Source of the DNA: JANRIC01 sp033765345
GTDB taxonomy: Bacteria > Bacteroidota > Bacteroidia > Cytophagales > Microscillaceae
Length of the DNA: 11,640 nt
Assembly: GCA_033765345.1 (NCBI GenBank)
Contig: JANRIC010000213.1
Coordinates: 1 to 11,640 of the forward strand
Direction: 5' to 3'
Part shown: positions 1 through 7,477 of the stretch, piece after piece
Position numbering within the stretch: the stretch's first letter is position 1
Layout: every line of letters starts with the position of its first letter
Made by a program: the position numbers and the translations under genes
Notes under the pieces: model-generated
What the model saw: the letters and a program-made list of their open reading frames with translations, nothing else
Databases searched by the model: none
Told to the model about the DNA's origin: nothing

Positions 1-1
1 C

Positions 2-898
2 GTGCCGGTGCTTAATCTGCTTCAGAATACCATGCAAGACAGTTGGGTCGGCAACCACCAAACAGCCATCACCCGGATTGAAAAAGCCAAACAAAGAATC
101 GCCCAAAGACTCCAAGAAGAAGAAAAGAAAAAAAACGAACCTCTCTATCGCTTACAAGAACTATTCAAAAAACCCGAACTTAGCCCCGAACAAATCGCCC
201 AAGCCCGACAACTCATCCAAAAACTCCCCACCAGCACCCTACAAGGCGATTATTTTGAAAAACTACAATACAAAGTACCGTATTTTAATCAGAGGGATAG
301 TGAAGTATCAGGCTATGTAGGAAGCGGTGCTTATTGTAATTTGGGAGACTATATGTGTAATATGAGTTCCATGGCGATGGGATTGGCTCTTTTTGGAGTA
401 TCTAACCCAAAACCTGACATGCAATATGATGATGCCGTAGAACAAGTCAGAATAGATCATTATCCAAGTTACAAAAGAACAGGTGAGGGGCAGTTCAGGA
501 TAGCCAACCATTTTGGTTATAAGTACGAGTCACTGGATGGAAAAGGCAGTGAAACCGGATTATGGGGGGAGAAGGAGTCTTATTTGTATGATTGGTATGT
601 TCAGCATGTATTGCCTCATTTAAGAAAAGGCAATGCTATTACAATTGGAATTGCACTTGGTGAACACGGGCATATTGTTCATTTATTGGGAATAACTAAA
701 CAGGGGCTATCTGTACATAATCCCTACGGTAAAGTTGATTTTGAACAGACAGATTATGCCAAAACAATGAATAACTTTGCAAATACGAGAGAAGGCGTAG
801 GTTCAGATAAAGGAAAAAAAGAATTTTGGAGCTTTGAGGCAATCAAAAATAGTCCTAAACTTCATATTTCCTGGATAAGAGTAACCCGACCTAAATAA
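2..898 (+). CDS. Papain-fold (C39-like) peptidase domain protein, probably 5'-truncated by the window
   Basis: The frame is open to the left edge, so the GTG at 2 is probably internal and the true N-terminus lies outside. The visible 298 residues have a charged, Lys/Glu/Gln-rich helical, probably coiled-coil part (about 18-80), then a domain resembling the C39-like cysteine peptidase fold. It starts with YFNQRD (94-99, with Q97 as a possible oxyanion residue). Next comes CNMSSMAM (119-126), matching the family pattern C-G-x-T-S-x-A-M with C119 as nucleophile. Then GHIVHL (223-228, H224) and HNPYG (239-243, N240) complete a Cys-His-Asn set. Codons are C-rich up to base ~245 and AT-rich after it, so the peptidase domain looks like an exchanged C-terminal module, as in polymorphic toxins. 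A lipoprotein gene follows 159 bases later and might be its immunity partner (inference). The fold is fairly clear from motifs; the toxin role is not shown. It could instead be a processing peptidase. Confidence 0.7.
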   Translation: MPVLNLLQNTMQDSWVGNHQTAITRIEKAKQRIAQRLQEEEKKKNEPLYRLQELFKKPELSPEQIAQARQLIQKLPTSTLQGDYFEKLQYKVPYFNQRDSEVSGYVGSGAYCNLGDYMCNMSSMAMGLALFGVSNPKPDMQYDDAVEQVRIDHYPSYKRTGEGQFRIANHFGYKYESLDGKGSETGLWGEKESYLYDWYVQHVLPHLRKGNAITIGIALGEHGHIVHLLGITKQGLSVHNPYGKVDFEQTDYAKTMNNFANTREGVGSDKGKKEFWSFEAIKNSPKLHISWIRVTRPK

Positions 899-954
899 AA
901 AAGCTCTTACTATAATTAGCATAGACTAATAACTGAGATTCAATGTTTGTAAGC

Positions 955-997
955 CTATAGTTTCGTTTCGTCAAAAGACTATCCTTTAAAACTATAG
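955..997. repeat. 9-bp inverted repeat between the peptidase and lipoprotein genes
   Basis: CTATAGTTT (955-963) and AAACTATAG (989-997) are exact reverse complements separated by 25 bases, upstream of the lipoprotein gene. The arms are AT-rich and no T-run follows, so this is a poor terminator. A protein-binding site is possible but unproven. I found no exact TAnnTTTG box in the 899-1057 gap; AATGTTTG at 942-949 misses it by one base. Confidence 0.3.
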
Positions 998-1057
998 TCC
1001 AATGCTAGGTAAGATACAGTAAAAATTAACGTTCAAAACACAGTAAATTTTAAACTC

Positions 1058-2029
1058 ATGAAATCAGTTTCAAAATTGAGCAAGGTTCTCTTAGCTATTA
1101 TGTATCTTATTTTTACTTCTTGTATACATCAAAGTACAAATGATCTAAATAAAAAACTTATAGGTTTTGATGATAAAAAACAAATGGATACAAATAATAA
1201 AATTCCTAAAAAAAAATATCAAGAGTTTATCTACCGTAATATTTTTAACGGACCGACTGGAGACCCTGTGGATGAGGTAAGTCTTCTATACCGTTTAGAT
1301 TTATCACAAATAAAAGATGAAAGTCTACAAAATAGCATCCTATACTATTATTTTAGATTACCACCTTTTCTTTTTGATGAAATTGGTCAAGTAATACATA
1401 AATATGGTGAGAATGGAATATTTCAAAATAGTTATTACAAAGATCGACTGGTTTATCAAAATATTAATCACGGTTTTTTGAAAGTTATGAGTGATATTCC
1501 TCTTTCAAGAGATACTACAAAAAAATCTGGTATTGAAATAGCCTTATTTAAATATCAAAATCAAAACATTATTGCAACAAATTTTCCAGATTTCCCTTTT
1601 ATTAATTTTCTAAGGCTAGACGATGTAGAACATACATGGTATGATATAGATCATGAAATATTTCCAAACTTCATTCATGAAGATAATGGTGGCTGCTGGA
1701 AAAAAGATGGAAATTACGATTTAGATGGGCAATGTAATGTTTTCTTCAAACTTCCTGAATATGGTACACAAATCTTAGGCATAAGAAGTGATCTAAATTC
1801 TTTGGAAAACCCCGAAGCCTTCTGGCAAGACAAACTCCAAAACGCCCCCGAAGAAATCATCCGCCTCAACTGGCAAGACGGCAAATTTGTGATCGAGTCC
1901 CCTACACCCAAGTGGCAGTCTGGCGGTGGAGGAATGCCCATTGTTGCTCAGGAAATGGCACTCGATACTGAGGATATTCCTCAAATTCCTACCTTTGTAT
2001 TCCCTGGTCTGTGGCACACAGACCAGTAA
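1058..2029 (+). CDS. Predicted lipoprotein of unknown function, possible immunity partner
   Basis: I do not recognise the family. The 323-residue product starts with a lipoprotein signal peptide: basic n-region (K2, K6, K9), hydrophobic stretch 10-19 and lipobox FTSC with the lipidated cysteine at C22. It should therefore be exported and anchored in a membrane. The region after C22 is Asn/Lys/Asp-rich, followed by a globular body of alternating aromatic and charged segments with no catalytic motif that I can name. A GGGG stretch lies near residues 290-293. DNA from the start to ~1795 is strongly AT-rich; the last ~230 bases are C-rich like the beginning of the upstream gene. The two halves may thus have different origins. 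The last eight codons and part of the preceding one are made from a perfect hairpin (2004-2026), so the original C-terminus may have been replaced. Position after a toxin-like gene suggests immunity; this is inference from context only. Confidence 0.6.
   Translation: MKSVSKLSKVLLAIMYLIFTSCIHQSTNDLNKKLIGFDDKKQMDTNNKIPKKKYQEFIYRNIFNGPTGDPVDEVSLLYRLDLSQIKDESLQNSILYYYFRLPPFLFDEIGQVIHKYGENGIFQNSYYKDRLVYQNINHGFLKVMSDIPLSRDTTKKSGIEIALFKYQNQNIIATNFPDFPFINFLRLDDVEHTWYDIDHEIFPNFIHEDNGGCWKKDGNYDLDGQCNVFFKLPEYGTQILGIRSDLNSLENPEAFWQDKLQNAPEEIIRLNWQDGKFVIESPTPKWQSGGGGMPIVAQEMALDTEDIPQIPTFVFPGLWHTDQ
2004..2026. repeat. Perfect 10-bp hairpin overlapping the 3' end of the lipoprotein gene
   Basis: CTGGTCTGTG (2004-2013), loop GCA, and CACAGACCAG (2017-2026) form a perfect stem immediately before the TAA stop at 2027. 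There is no T-run, so it is not a standard intrinsic terminator, though it could protect the mRNA 3' end. Its core resembles the hairpins at 7342-7365 and 7498-7521. A second small palindrome, TCCAAAATTTGGA, follows at 2066-2078. Confidence 0.6.
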
Positions 2030-2089
2030 TTCCGGCATGTGTACCACCGAATGGGGGATTAAATCTCCAAAATTTGGAATATTTTACGC

Positions 2090-3574
2090 TTATATCGGCA
2101 TGATGCCTGGTTCGGTCACCTGGATATTAAGCCGCTCGAGGCCATCTTTGAGAACACGAATGATTTTTTCATTTTTACCTTCCTTATCCAGTTTGATGAC
2201 AGCTACTTCTTTTCTTCCGCCGTAGATTTTTTTGTAGAGCTTAAGCACTTTTCCGTTTTTGGAAAGAGTAGCCTGAAGTTTGTCAAGTTTGACTTTTTTG
2301 CTGCTTTCCATTCCGAAGTAGTTTTTGTATTTGATATACAGGATTTTTTCATCCAGGTCAAACTCTATTTGTTGGGTATATTTGTAAGAGTTGGCTACCA
2401 CAAATACCAAACCCCCCACCACCGGTATACCCAGGTAGGGATTATCTATGATTACTTCATTAAACAATTGAAAAACCAAAAAGCTGCTCCACGCCCATTC
2501 GCTGCCCACTTGGTGATAGGTTCCCTTTTCGATTTCAAAAATAAATTTATCCTGGTGCATACGCTTACGCAGGGCGAAGGGGCTTTGGTATTTCTGTACA
2601 TTAATGACTGCATCCTGTAGATGCTCAATCCAATCTTGGGTGCTTGGGCGTAGCGGTGGGCGATACAAACCTTCATCAAAACTTTTTAAAAACAGGTTTT
2701 GAAGGTTTTTGGGCAAGGCTTTGAAGTTTTCATGCGGAAAGGGCATTACCTCTATCAGGTTGGCACGACTTCCGTGCGGAAAAAGCCCTGCCTGTATTTT
2801 TTGTTCGTGAGAGACCAGGTTTTTGTAGGGTTCTGCCCCAGTGACTGCAAAGGGATGAATTCCGAATAGTATTTTGTAAAAGACCACAGCCATCGAGAAG
2901 CGATCCCAGGTCTCGGGGATGAGCTCGGATTTGAAATTCAGGTGTTTGACTTCGGTAGGGCAATATTCAGCACTGAGCTTTTGGGCAGAAAAAAGAAGAT
3001 TTTGGCGATCAATGATTTCCAGCGAATCCAGGTCAATGATTGAGATATAACCGTTGAGGCTAATTTTGATATTTTCGGGTTTGATGTCTACGAGTACGTA
3101 TTTGCCAGTCTGATGGAGTTGCTGTAGCACAACAGCGATATTGTGGCAAAGCTTGATTCGGTTATTGAGTCCTTCTTCGGTCTCACGAGAAAACTTTCGA
3201 TTCCAATCACTGCTCAAGCGGGCAGAGAGTTTGAGGCTGCTCAGGATTGTCAGGTCGTGCTCGCCTCTAGCACGACGCATCATAAAACCCACAAAAACAC
3301 CTTCTTGATAGACGACCACTTGAGGCCAAATGATGGATAGTTCGTCTTGCAACTCGGGAGGATGCCCGATCATATAGCGAATTTTAGCTTCCCGGTTTGG
3401 TGTGCGTTCTTGGGAGTGGTATACCTTGACTACATAATCTCTGAACGAATAAGGTTGAACGACTTCGAAGACCTCTCCTTCTCCTCCTCTACCCAGGGGA
3501 GTATCCTGAAGAAAAATCTCTTTACCGATTTCTACAAAATTCTGATTAAAAAGATTCGCCGCACCTTGATTCAT
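2090..3574 (-). CDS. Hanks-type Ser/Thr protein kinase with C-terminal hydrophobic hairpin
   Basis: Kinase landmarks are in the right order: glycine loop LGRGGEGEV (27-35), VAIK-type lysine K50 (YVVKVY), catalytic loop VDIKPEN (162-168, D163, K165, N168) and Mg-binding DLD in place of DFG (181-183). The helix-F aspartate is D224 (TWDRFSMA), and the helix-I arginine is in RPPLRPST. All residues needed for phosphotransfer appear present, so it should be active; the HRD arginine is replaced (LVD), as in some bacterial kinases not switched on by activation-loop phosphorylation. After the kinase domain (~20-322), residues 361-394 hold two hydrophobic stretches that could be a membrane hairpin. A beta-rich tail (~402-475) follows, suggestive of a small PH-like domain (inference). 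It lies 60 bases downstream of ribD on the same strand, possibly cotranscribed, and converges on the lipoprotein gene. No cognate PP2C phosphatase or VWA gene is adjacent, so the substrate is unknown. Confidence 0.85.
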   Translation of the reverse strand: MNQGAANLFNQNFVEIGKEIFLQDTPLGRGGEGEVFEVVQPYSFRDYVVKVYHSQERTPNREAKIRYMIGHPPELQDELSIIWPQVVVYQEGVFVGFMMRRARGEHDLTILSSLKLSARLSSDWNRKFSRETEEGLNNRIKLCHNIAVVLQQLHQTGKYVLVDIKPENIKISLNGYISIIDLDSLEIIDRQNLLFSAQKLSAEYCPTEVKHLNFKSELIPETWDRFSMAVVFYKILFGIHPFAVTGAEPYKNLVSHEQKIQAGLFPHGSRANLIEVMPFPHENFKALPKNLQNLFLKSFDEGLYRPPLRPSTQDWIEHLQDAVINVQKYQSPFALRKRMHQDKFIFEIEKGTYHQVGSEWAWSSFLVFQLFNEVIIDNPYLGIPVVGGLVFVVANSYKYTQQIEFDLDEKILYIKYKNYFGMESSKKVKLDKLQATLSKNGKVLKLYKKIYGGRKEVAVIKLDKEGKNEKIIRVLKDGLERLNIQVTEPGIMPI

Positions 3575-3634
3575 ATAAAATTGAGGTTAGATATAGCTAA
3601 AACGACAAAGCTCCGATTTGCGGTTCAAAAAACG

Positions 3635-4708
3635 CTATTGATTGAGATATTCAAAATACCAATTATCCAGAAACTTTCTGCAATTCACCAAAATACCTTC
3701 TGGTCGTGGGGCTTTGATGCCATTTTTGAAACTAAAACCGCTTTTAAACACGTGTGCTTCATCCCAGATATTCTGTTCGTACAACAGGTTGAGTAAAAAA
3801 CTCCCCCCTTCTACGATTACAGAGCTTACTTTTCTTTGATAAAGGTCTTGCATCATACTATTCAAGAAATCTTTTCCTTGGATTTTGACATAATCCAGAT
3901 TAGGTTTTTGCTCGTTTTTGATTGAGTTGTAGCAAATTGTAGGGGTTTCGCCGTTAAAAATAATCAAATTAGGTGACAATTCCAGGTGTCTGTCTACAAC
4001 AATTCGGAGCGGATTTCTGCCTGACCAGTCTCGAACGGTCAGTTTGGGATTGTCAAACCTGGCTGTATTTTTACCAACCATAATGGCATCTTCTTCGGAA
4101 CGCCATTTATGGACGATTTTGCGGGACAATAAATTGCTGATCCAGCGGGAGTCAAAGTTTTCGCGTGCCATAAAGCCATCGGCGGTTTCTGCCCATTTGA
4201 GGATTACGTAGGGTCTTTTTTTCTCCATAAAAGTAAAAAACCGTTTATTGAGCTGATAACCTTCCTCCTCGAGTACACCTTCTTGCACTTTTATCCCTGC
4301 TTCTTTGAGCATAAGCAGTCCTTTACCAGCCACCAATGGATTGGGGTCTGCATTGGCAACCACTACACGGCCAAGCTGGTGTTGGATAATTGCTTCGGCA
4401 CAGGGAGGTGTTTTGCCGTAATGGGCGCAGGGTTCAAGGTTCACGTATAGCGTAGATTGGGGAAGTATGGTAGGGTCTGCCACTGCGTTCAGGGCATTGA
4501 CTTCGGCGTGTGCTTGTCCGTATCTTTGGTGCCAACCCTCAGCGATGACCTGGTTTTGAGCGTCTACAATGACACAACCCACCATTGGATTAGGGCTTAC
4601 CCTTCCGTGCCCTAGCGTAGCCAGGTCTAAGGCTCTTTGCATAAAAAGTGTGTCCCATTCGGTGTTTTGATCAATCATTGTAGAATTTTTCATTTGTTTA
4701 TTTGTCAA
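3635..4708 (-). CDS. ribD: Bifunctional riboflavin biosynthesis deaminase/reductase RibD
   Basis: RibD carries out two cytoplasmic steps of riboflavin synthesis: deamination of the pyrimidine made from GTP by cyclohydrolase II, then NADPH-dependent reduction of its ribose. The N-terminal deaminase shows zinc ligands and the catalytic glutamate in HAE (67-69), C94 of EPCAHYGKTPPC and C103, with SPNPMVG (38-44) ahead. The reductase begins near residue 163 (KKRPYVILKWAETADG) and has VGKNTARFDNP (211-221) and VEGG (299-302). At 357 residues it has the normal length and looks intact. Alternative ATG starts exist at residues 6 and 11 (the latter at 4676-4678); the true start may be one of these, since nothing before residue ~20 is conserved. 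It is divergent from the Lnb-like gene across only 42 bases. No FMN riboswitch is visible in that gap, and no other rib gene is in the window. Confidence 0.95.
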   Translation of the reverse strand: MTNKQMKNSTMIDQNTEWDTLFMQRALDLATLGHGRVSPNPMVGCVIVDAQNQVIAEGWHQRYGQAHAEVNALNAVADPTILPQSTLYVNLEPCAHYGKTPPCAEAIIQHQLGRVVVANADPNPLVAGKGLLMLKEAGIKVQEGVLEEEGYQLNKRFFTFMEKKRPYVILKWAETADGFMARENFDSRWISNLLSRKIVHKWRSEEDAIMVGKNTARFDNPKLTVRDWSGRNPLRIVVDRHLELSPNLIIFNGETPTICYNSIKNEQKPNLDYVKIQGKDFLNSMMQDLYQRKVSSVIVEGGSFLLNLLYEQNIWDEAHVFKSGFSFKNGIKAPRPEGILVNCRKFLDNWYFEYLNQ

Positions 4709-4750
4709 AACTTAATCACTTTTACAATTATAAATAATTTCATTAAGTAA

Positions 4751-5929
4751 ATGTCAAAGTTTTTCAACTCTCTGTTTGGGTTTGTGTTTTTTTGTCTTCT
4801 AAGTTTTTCCTTAGCCAGGGCGCAGTCATTCGGAATTTCAGACCGGGCGCAGGTCAGCCTGATTACTGGTTCGCCGGGGGCAGACCTTTATGCCTTGTTC
4901 GGTCATAGTGCTATTCGGGTCTACGATCCAGCAACTGGCATTGATTTGTTGTACAATTACGGGACATTTGATTTTGACACCAAGCATTTTTATCTAAAAT
5001 TTGCACAAAGACGTTTGGATTATTTTTTATCTATTTCTAATTATCAACAATTTGTGTCTTTTTATGCAGGTCATAATAGATCTGTTTATGAGCAGGTGCT
5101 TTATCTCAACCCCGAACAAACCCAAGCTTTGTATGCATTTCTTCAAAACAATTATCTGCCTCAAAATAGAAACTATTTGTACGATTTTTTTTATGATAAT
5201 TGTTCGAGCCGTATTCGGGATGTATTTAAGCAAGTTTTTAAAGAAGATATTCAATTTAGTCAGGAAAGAGATCAAGATAAAAAAACTTTCCGCAATCTCA
5301 TCGACCCTTATCAGCACGATCCCTGGGTGCAACTGGGGCTGTATCTGCTCCTGGGTACACCCACCGATCAAGTAGCAAGTGCCGAAGATTATATGTTTTT
5401 GCCAGATTATTTGATGGAAGCTTTTGACAAGGCCAAAATCCGCCAAGGAGGGCAGTTTATTCCTTTGGTTTCGGAGAAAAAGACCGTTTTTCAGGCAATT
5501 GTCAGTAAGCCAAAGCAGGGGATTTTTACGCCTTATTGGGTATTTTGGTTGTTTTTTGCATTCATGGCAGGGCTTACTTACCTAGAATATCGCCGAAATA
5601 CACGCTTTCGCATCGTGGACTTTATCTTGTTCTCAGTTGTTGGTTGGGTGGGAATATTATTTGGGCTGATGTGGATAGGCACAGATCATTTACAAGTTGC
5701 CTGGAATCTGAACATGCTTTGGGCTTTGCCTACGCACGCAGGTTTTGCCTTATTTACATGGAAGAAAAACCCATCGCTTTGGATGAAGCGATACTGTACG
5801 GTTACTTCTGTGATTCTTGGGCTTACGTTGCTGGCTTGGTATATTTTGCCTCAGCAATTACATCCAGCATTGATTCCTTTGATGTTGGTACTGTTGGGCA
5901 GAAGCCTGTTGATTATGAAGGGAAATTAA
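4751..5929 (+). CDS. lnb: DUF4105 / Lnb-type membrane protein (putative lipoprotein N-acyltransferase)
   Basis: A signal peptide (hydrophobic 7-21, LARAQ at 21-25) precedes a periplasmic domain with the DUF4105 hallmarks FGHSAIRVYD (50-59, H52) and YDNCSSRIRD (148-157, C151). H52 and C151 are the likely catalytic His/Cys pair of a papain/NlpC-like fold. From about residue 260 there are five hydrophobic segments (~260-278, 289-309, 318-336, 349-366, 371-388), as in the family's C-terminal membrane region. Lnb proteins of Bacteroidota are reported to N-acylate lipoproteins where Lnt is absent (established knowledge). Assignment here rests on motifs and architecture, so it could be a paralogue with another acyl or peptidase activity. 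The gene is divergent from ribD by 42 bases and converges on the methyltransferase gene with 26 bases between stops. The ATG at 4751 is chosen because it gives a complete signal peptide. Confidence 0.85.
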   Translation: MSKFFNSLFGFVFFCLLSFSLARAQSFGISDRAQVSLITGSPGADLYALFGHSAIRVYDPATGIDLLYNYGTFDFDTKHFYLKFAQRRLDYFLSISNYQQFVSFYAGHNRSVYEQVLYLNPEQTQALYAFLQNNYLPQNRNYLYDFFYDNCSSRIRDVFKQVFKEDIQFSQERDQDKKTFRNLIDPYQHDPWVQLGLYLLLGTPTDQVASAEDYMFLPDYLMEAFDKAKIRQGGQFIPLVSEKKTVFQAIVSKPKQGIFTPYWVFWLFFAFMAGLTYLEYRRNTRFRIVDFILFSVVGWVGILFGLMWIGTDHLQVAWNLNMLWALPTHAGFALFTWKKNPSLWMKRYCTVTSVILGLTLLAWYILPQQLHPALIPLMLVLLGRSLLIMKGN

Positions 5930-5955
5930 AAATTAAAATCACAAACTTTTGTTCG

Positions 5956-6708
5956 TTATTTTCCTATTCTGGCCATTTTCCCAAAAATCTCCCAGCGCAC
6001 TGTTTTGGTTTCTTGTGGATTTGACCAATATTTTTTCAAATCTGCTTCTATCAGTTCTATGGGGTTTGATTGATGGGTTTTGATATATTTTTGTACAGCC
6101 GACCAACTATGCAGATAACCGAGCAAAGTGTCATAGTCCCAGGCAAACTCCATCATAAAATAAGGGACAGCGATCTCATCAAATGGAAAAGGAATCGTAC
6201 TATAAGCCTTTTCTACATATTTACGCTCTGGATCCCAATAGGCATCTCCCAGAATATCGGCATAAAGCCGCTCTAAAATATCATAGAGCTCCTGATCACA
6301 CTTAAAAAGCCCATAAGCGAAACAGATCAACAAAGCTCCCGATTTGGCTACCCGCCTTACTTCGCTATAAAACGGCTCTCCGGCAAACCAGTGCAGGGCT
6401 TGCCCCACGGTAATTAAGTCTACGCTGTTGTCTTCCAGAGGAGCTTGATCTGCTTTTGCGACCAGGTACTCGATATTGGGCATCGCTTGGGCTTGTCCGA
6501 TTTGTGCTGCACTGGCATCGGTTGCGATTACTTTTGTGAAATGAGGTGCCAATTCGGTGGCTACTTGACCGTTGCCAGTGGCACAATCCCAGGCAAGGTT
6601 TCGTTCAGAGACATTTTTGAGGATAAAATCGTACAATGCTTGTGGGTATCTGGGGCGAAATTTTGCATAACTTGGTGCTTGTTGGGAGAAATTATCTTTG
6701 TAGCTCAT
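5956..6708 (-). CDS. Class I SAM-dependent methyltransferase
   Basis: The 250-residue protein has the class I Rossmann motifs: motif I AWDCATGNGQVA (39-50), the ribose-binding acidic residue D64 (ATDAS), D87 before the third strand region (KADQAPLED) and motif IV DLITVGQALHWF (97-108). The N-terminal FSQQAPSYAKFRPRYP and the C-terminal helical lid fit the small-molecule methyltransferases related to trans-aconitate and Crg1-type enzymes. The substrate cannot be inferred. The length is normal and no defect is seen. The start ATG at 6706-6708 follows a good Bacteroidota -7 box on the minus strand (6738-6745). It converges on the Lnb-like gene; no functional link is evident. Confidence 0.88.
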   Translation of the reverse strand: MSYKDNFSQQAPSYAKFRPRYPQALYDFILKNVSERNLAWDCATGNGQVATELAPHFTKVIATDASAAQIGQAQAMPNIEYLVAKADQAPLEDNSVDLITVGQALHWFAGEPFYSEVRRVAKSGALLICFAYGLFKCDQELYDILERLYADILGDAYWDPERKYVEKAYSTIPFPFDEIAVPYFMMEFAWDYDTLLGYLHSWSAVQKYIKTHQSNPIELIEADLKKYWSNPQETKTVRWEIFGKMARIGK

Positions 6709-6737
6709 TGGTTTTTGTTAATATGTGTGACTCTTAT

Positions 6738-6745
6738 CAAAAATA
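6738..6745 (-). promoter_or_regulatory. -7 promoter box upstream of the methyltransferase gene
   Basis: On the minus strand this reads TATTTTTG, an exact match to the Bacteroidota -7 consensus TAnnTTTG, 29 bases upstream of the start codon. No clear TTG at -33 is seen at the expected distance, so this is a partial match. Confidence 0.5.
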
Positions 6746-6917
6746 GGCTAAATTTCAGAAATAATTTTTTATCTCTTTTAAATATATGCAAACCAAAATG
6801 GTTTTCGGAAATTTAAAATTATAAATCATTAAAAATCAAGATAATCAATCAAGAAAACTTGCCCCGTAGGGGTCTTGCATTTCCTAAATCACTTCAATCT
6901 GGGTATAGAAATGGCTA

Positions 6918-7271
6918 TTGGGTGTTAATTTGATCAGTTATTTTTGTCCAGCCGATCGTCCGGCGAGATTGCTTCAGGAAAATGAACCGAGTTTGATGGA
7001 GCATCCTGTTGTTTTGGAAGTGGCGCAGGTACACGGATGTACTCCGGCGCAGGTACTTATTCGTTGGGGTATTCAGCGGGGTACTTCGGTGATTCCCAAA
7101 TCGGTCAATCCGGAGCGACTCCGACAAAATTTTGAAGCACAATTCATCGAGCTCTCTGAGGAAACCATGCAAAAACTGGCTGCTCTCGACGTGCACTATC
7201 GCTTTATCAATGGGCGTTTTTGGGAGGCTGTAGGCGGGGTATATACCGTGGCGAATTTGTGGGATGAGTAA
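6918..7271 (+). pseudogene. 5'-truncated aldo/keto reductase remnant
   Basis: About 115 codons match the C-terminal third of aldo/keto reductases. DRPARLL leads into the conserved block ending PAQVLIRWGIQRG, followed by VIPKS (the NADPH-binding IPKS signature), NPERLRQNFEAQ and the typical end LSEETMQKLAALD. A full enzyme is roughly 310-320 residues. The barrel strands with the catalytic Asp, Tyr, Lys and His are missing, and an in-frame stop lies at 6906-6908 just upstream. The 209 bases between the methyltransferase gene and this fragment hold no recognisable AKR sequence, so a deletion probably removed the 5' part. There is no convincing start codon (TTG at 6918 only). The fragment's own reading frame is intact, suggesting recent loss. 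Confidence 0.85.
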
Positions 7272-7282
7272 ATAAATAGCAA

Positions 7283-7304
7283 GAGATTTTCCAAATTCCT
7301 AAAA
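7283..7304 (+). repeat. 22-bp direct repeat, left copy
   Basis: This 22-base sequence (GAGATTTTCCAAA..., ending CTAAAA) recurs exactly at 7373-7394, so the two copies bracket the first 51-bp hairpin repeat. It could be a target duplication or part of a composite repeat. Confidence 0.8.
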
Positions 7305-7321
7305 GGTAGTGTCAAACAAGT

Positions 7322-7372
7322 AATGCTGTTCGTTCAAAACAGTGGGCTGTGAAGACACAGCCCACGGCGACT
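7322..7372 (+). repeat. 51-bp interspersed hairpin repeat, copy 1
   Basis: This segment is identical to 7478-7528 over 51 bases. It holds a short inverted repeat CTGTT...AACAG, then the perfect hairpin GTGGGCTGTG-AAGA-CACAGCCCAC (7342-7365), then CGGCGACT. Both copies are preceded by a related element (AGTGTCAAAC at 7309-7318; AGTGTCTAAC at 7465-7474). The layout resembles REP or small non-autonomous mobile repeats; no transposase gene is in the window. Confidence 0.85.
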
Positions 7373-7394
7373 GAGATTTTCCAAATTCCTAAAA
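7373..7394 (+). repeat. 22-bp direct repeat, right copy
   Basis: This is an exact second copy of 7283-7304, immediately after hairpin repeat copy 1. It also forms the left arm of the 13-bp inverted repeat at 7375-7405. Confidence 0.8.
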
Positions 7395-7405
7395 TTTGGA
7401 AAATC
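7375..7405. repeat. 13-bp perfect inverted repeat
   Basis: GATTTTCCAAATT (7375-7387), a 5-base loop and AATTTGGAAAATC (7393-7405) form a perfect AT-rich stem. A further half site GAATTTGGAAAAT follows at about 7411. No T-run follows, so it is not a typical terminator. The CCAAA/TTTGG core also occurs at 2067-2077. Confidence 0.7.
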
Positions 7406-7477
7406 TTCAAGAATTTGGAAAATGACAAAAAAACCAGCTAAATTTGTGTACTTCAACCTAGTGCAGTGTCTAACATA

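Noticed and set aside
1793..2047. Minus-strand open frames across the 3' end of the lipoprotein gene
   Set aside because: They are opposite-strand frames of the C-rich coding segment, with no recognisable motifs and no initiation signal.
4709..4750. FMN riboswitch upstream of ribD
   Set aside because: The divergent gap is only 42 AT-rich bases, too short for the conserved six-helix aptamer.
5027..5446. Minus-strand open frame inside the Lnb-like gene
   Set aside because: It is a frame shadow of a well-supported membrane protein with conserved motifs.
6858..6878. CCCC-GTA-GGGG stem in the gap before the AKR remnant, as a terminator
   Set aside because: The stem has only four pairs, no T-run follows, and no intact gene ends nearby on the plus strand.
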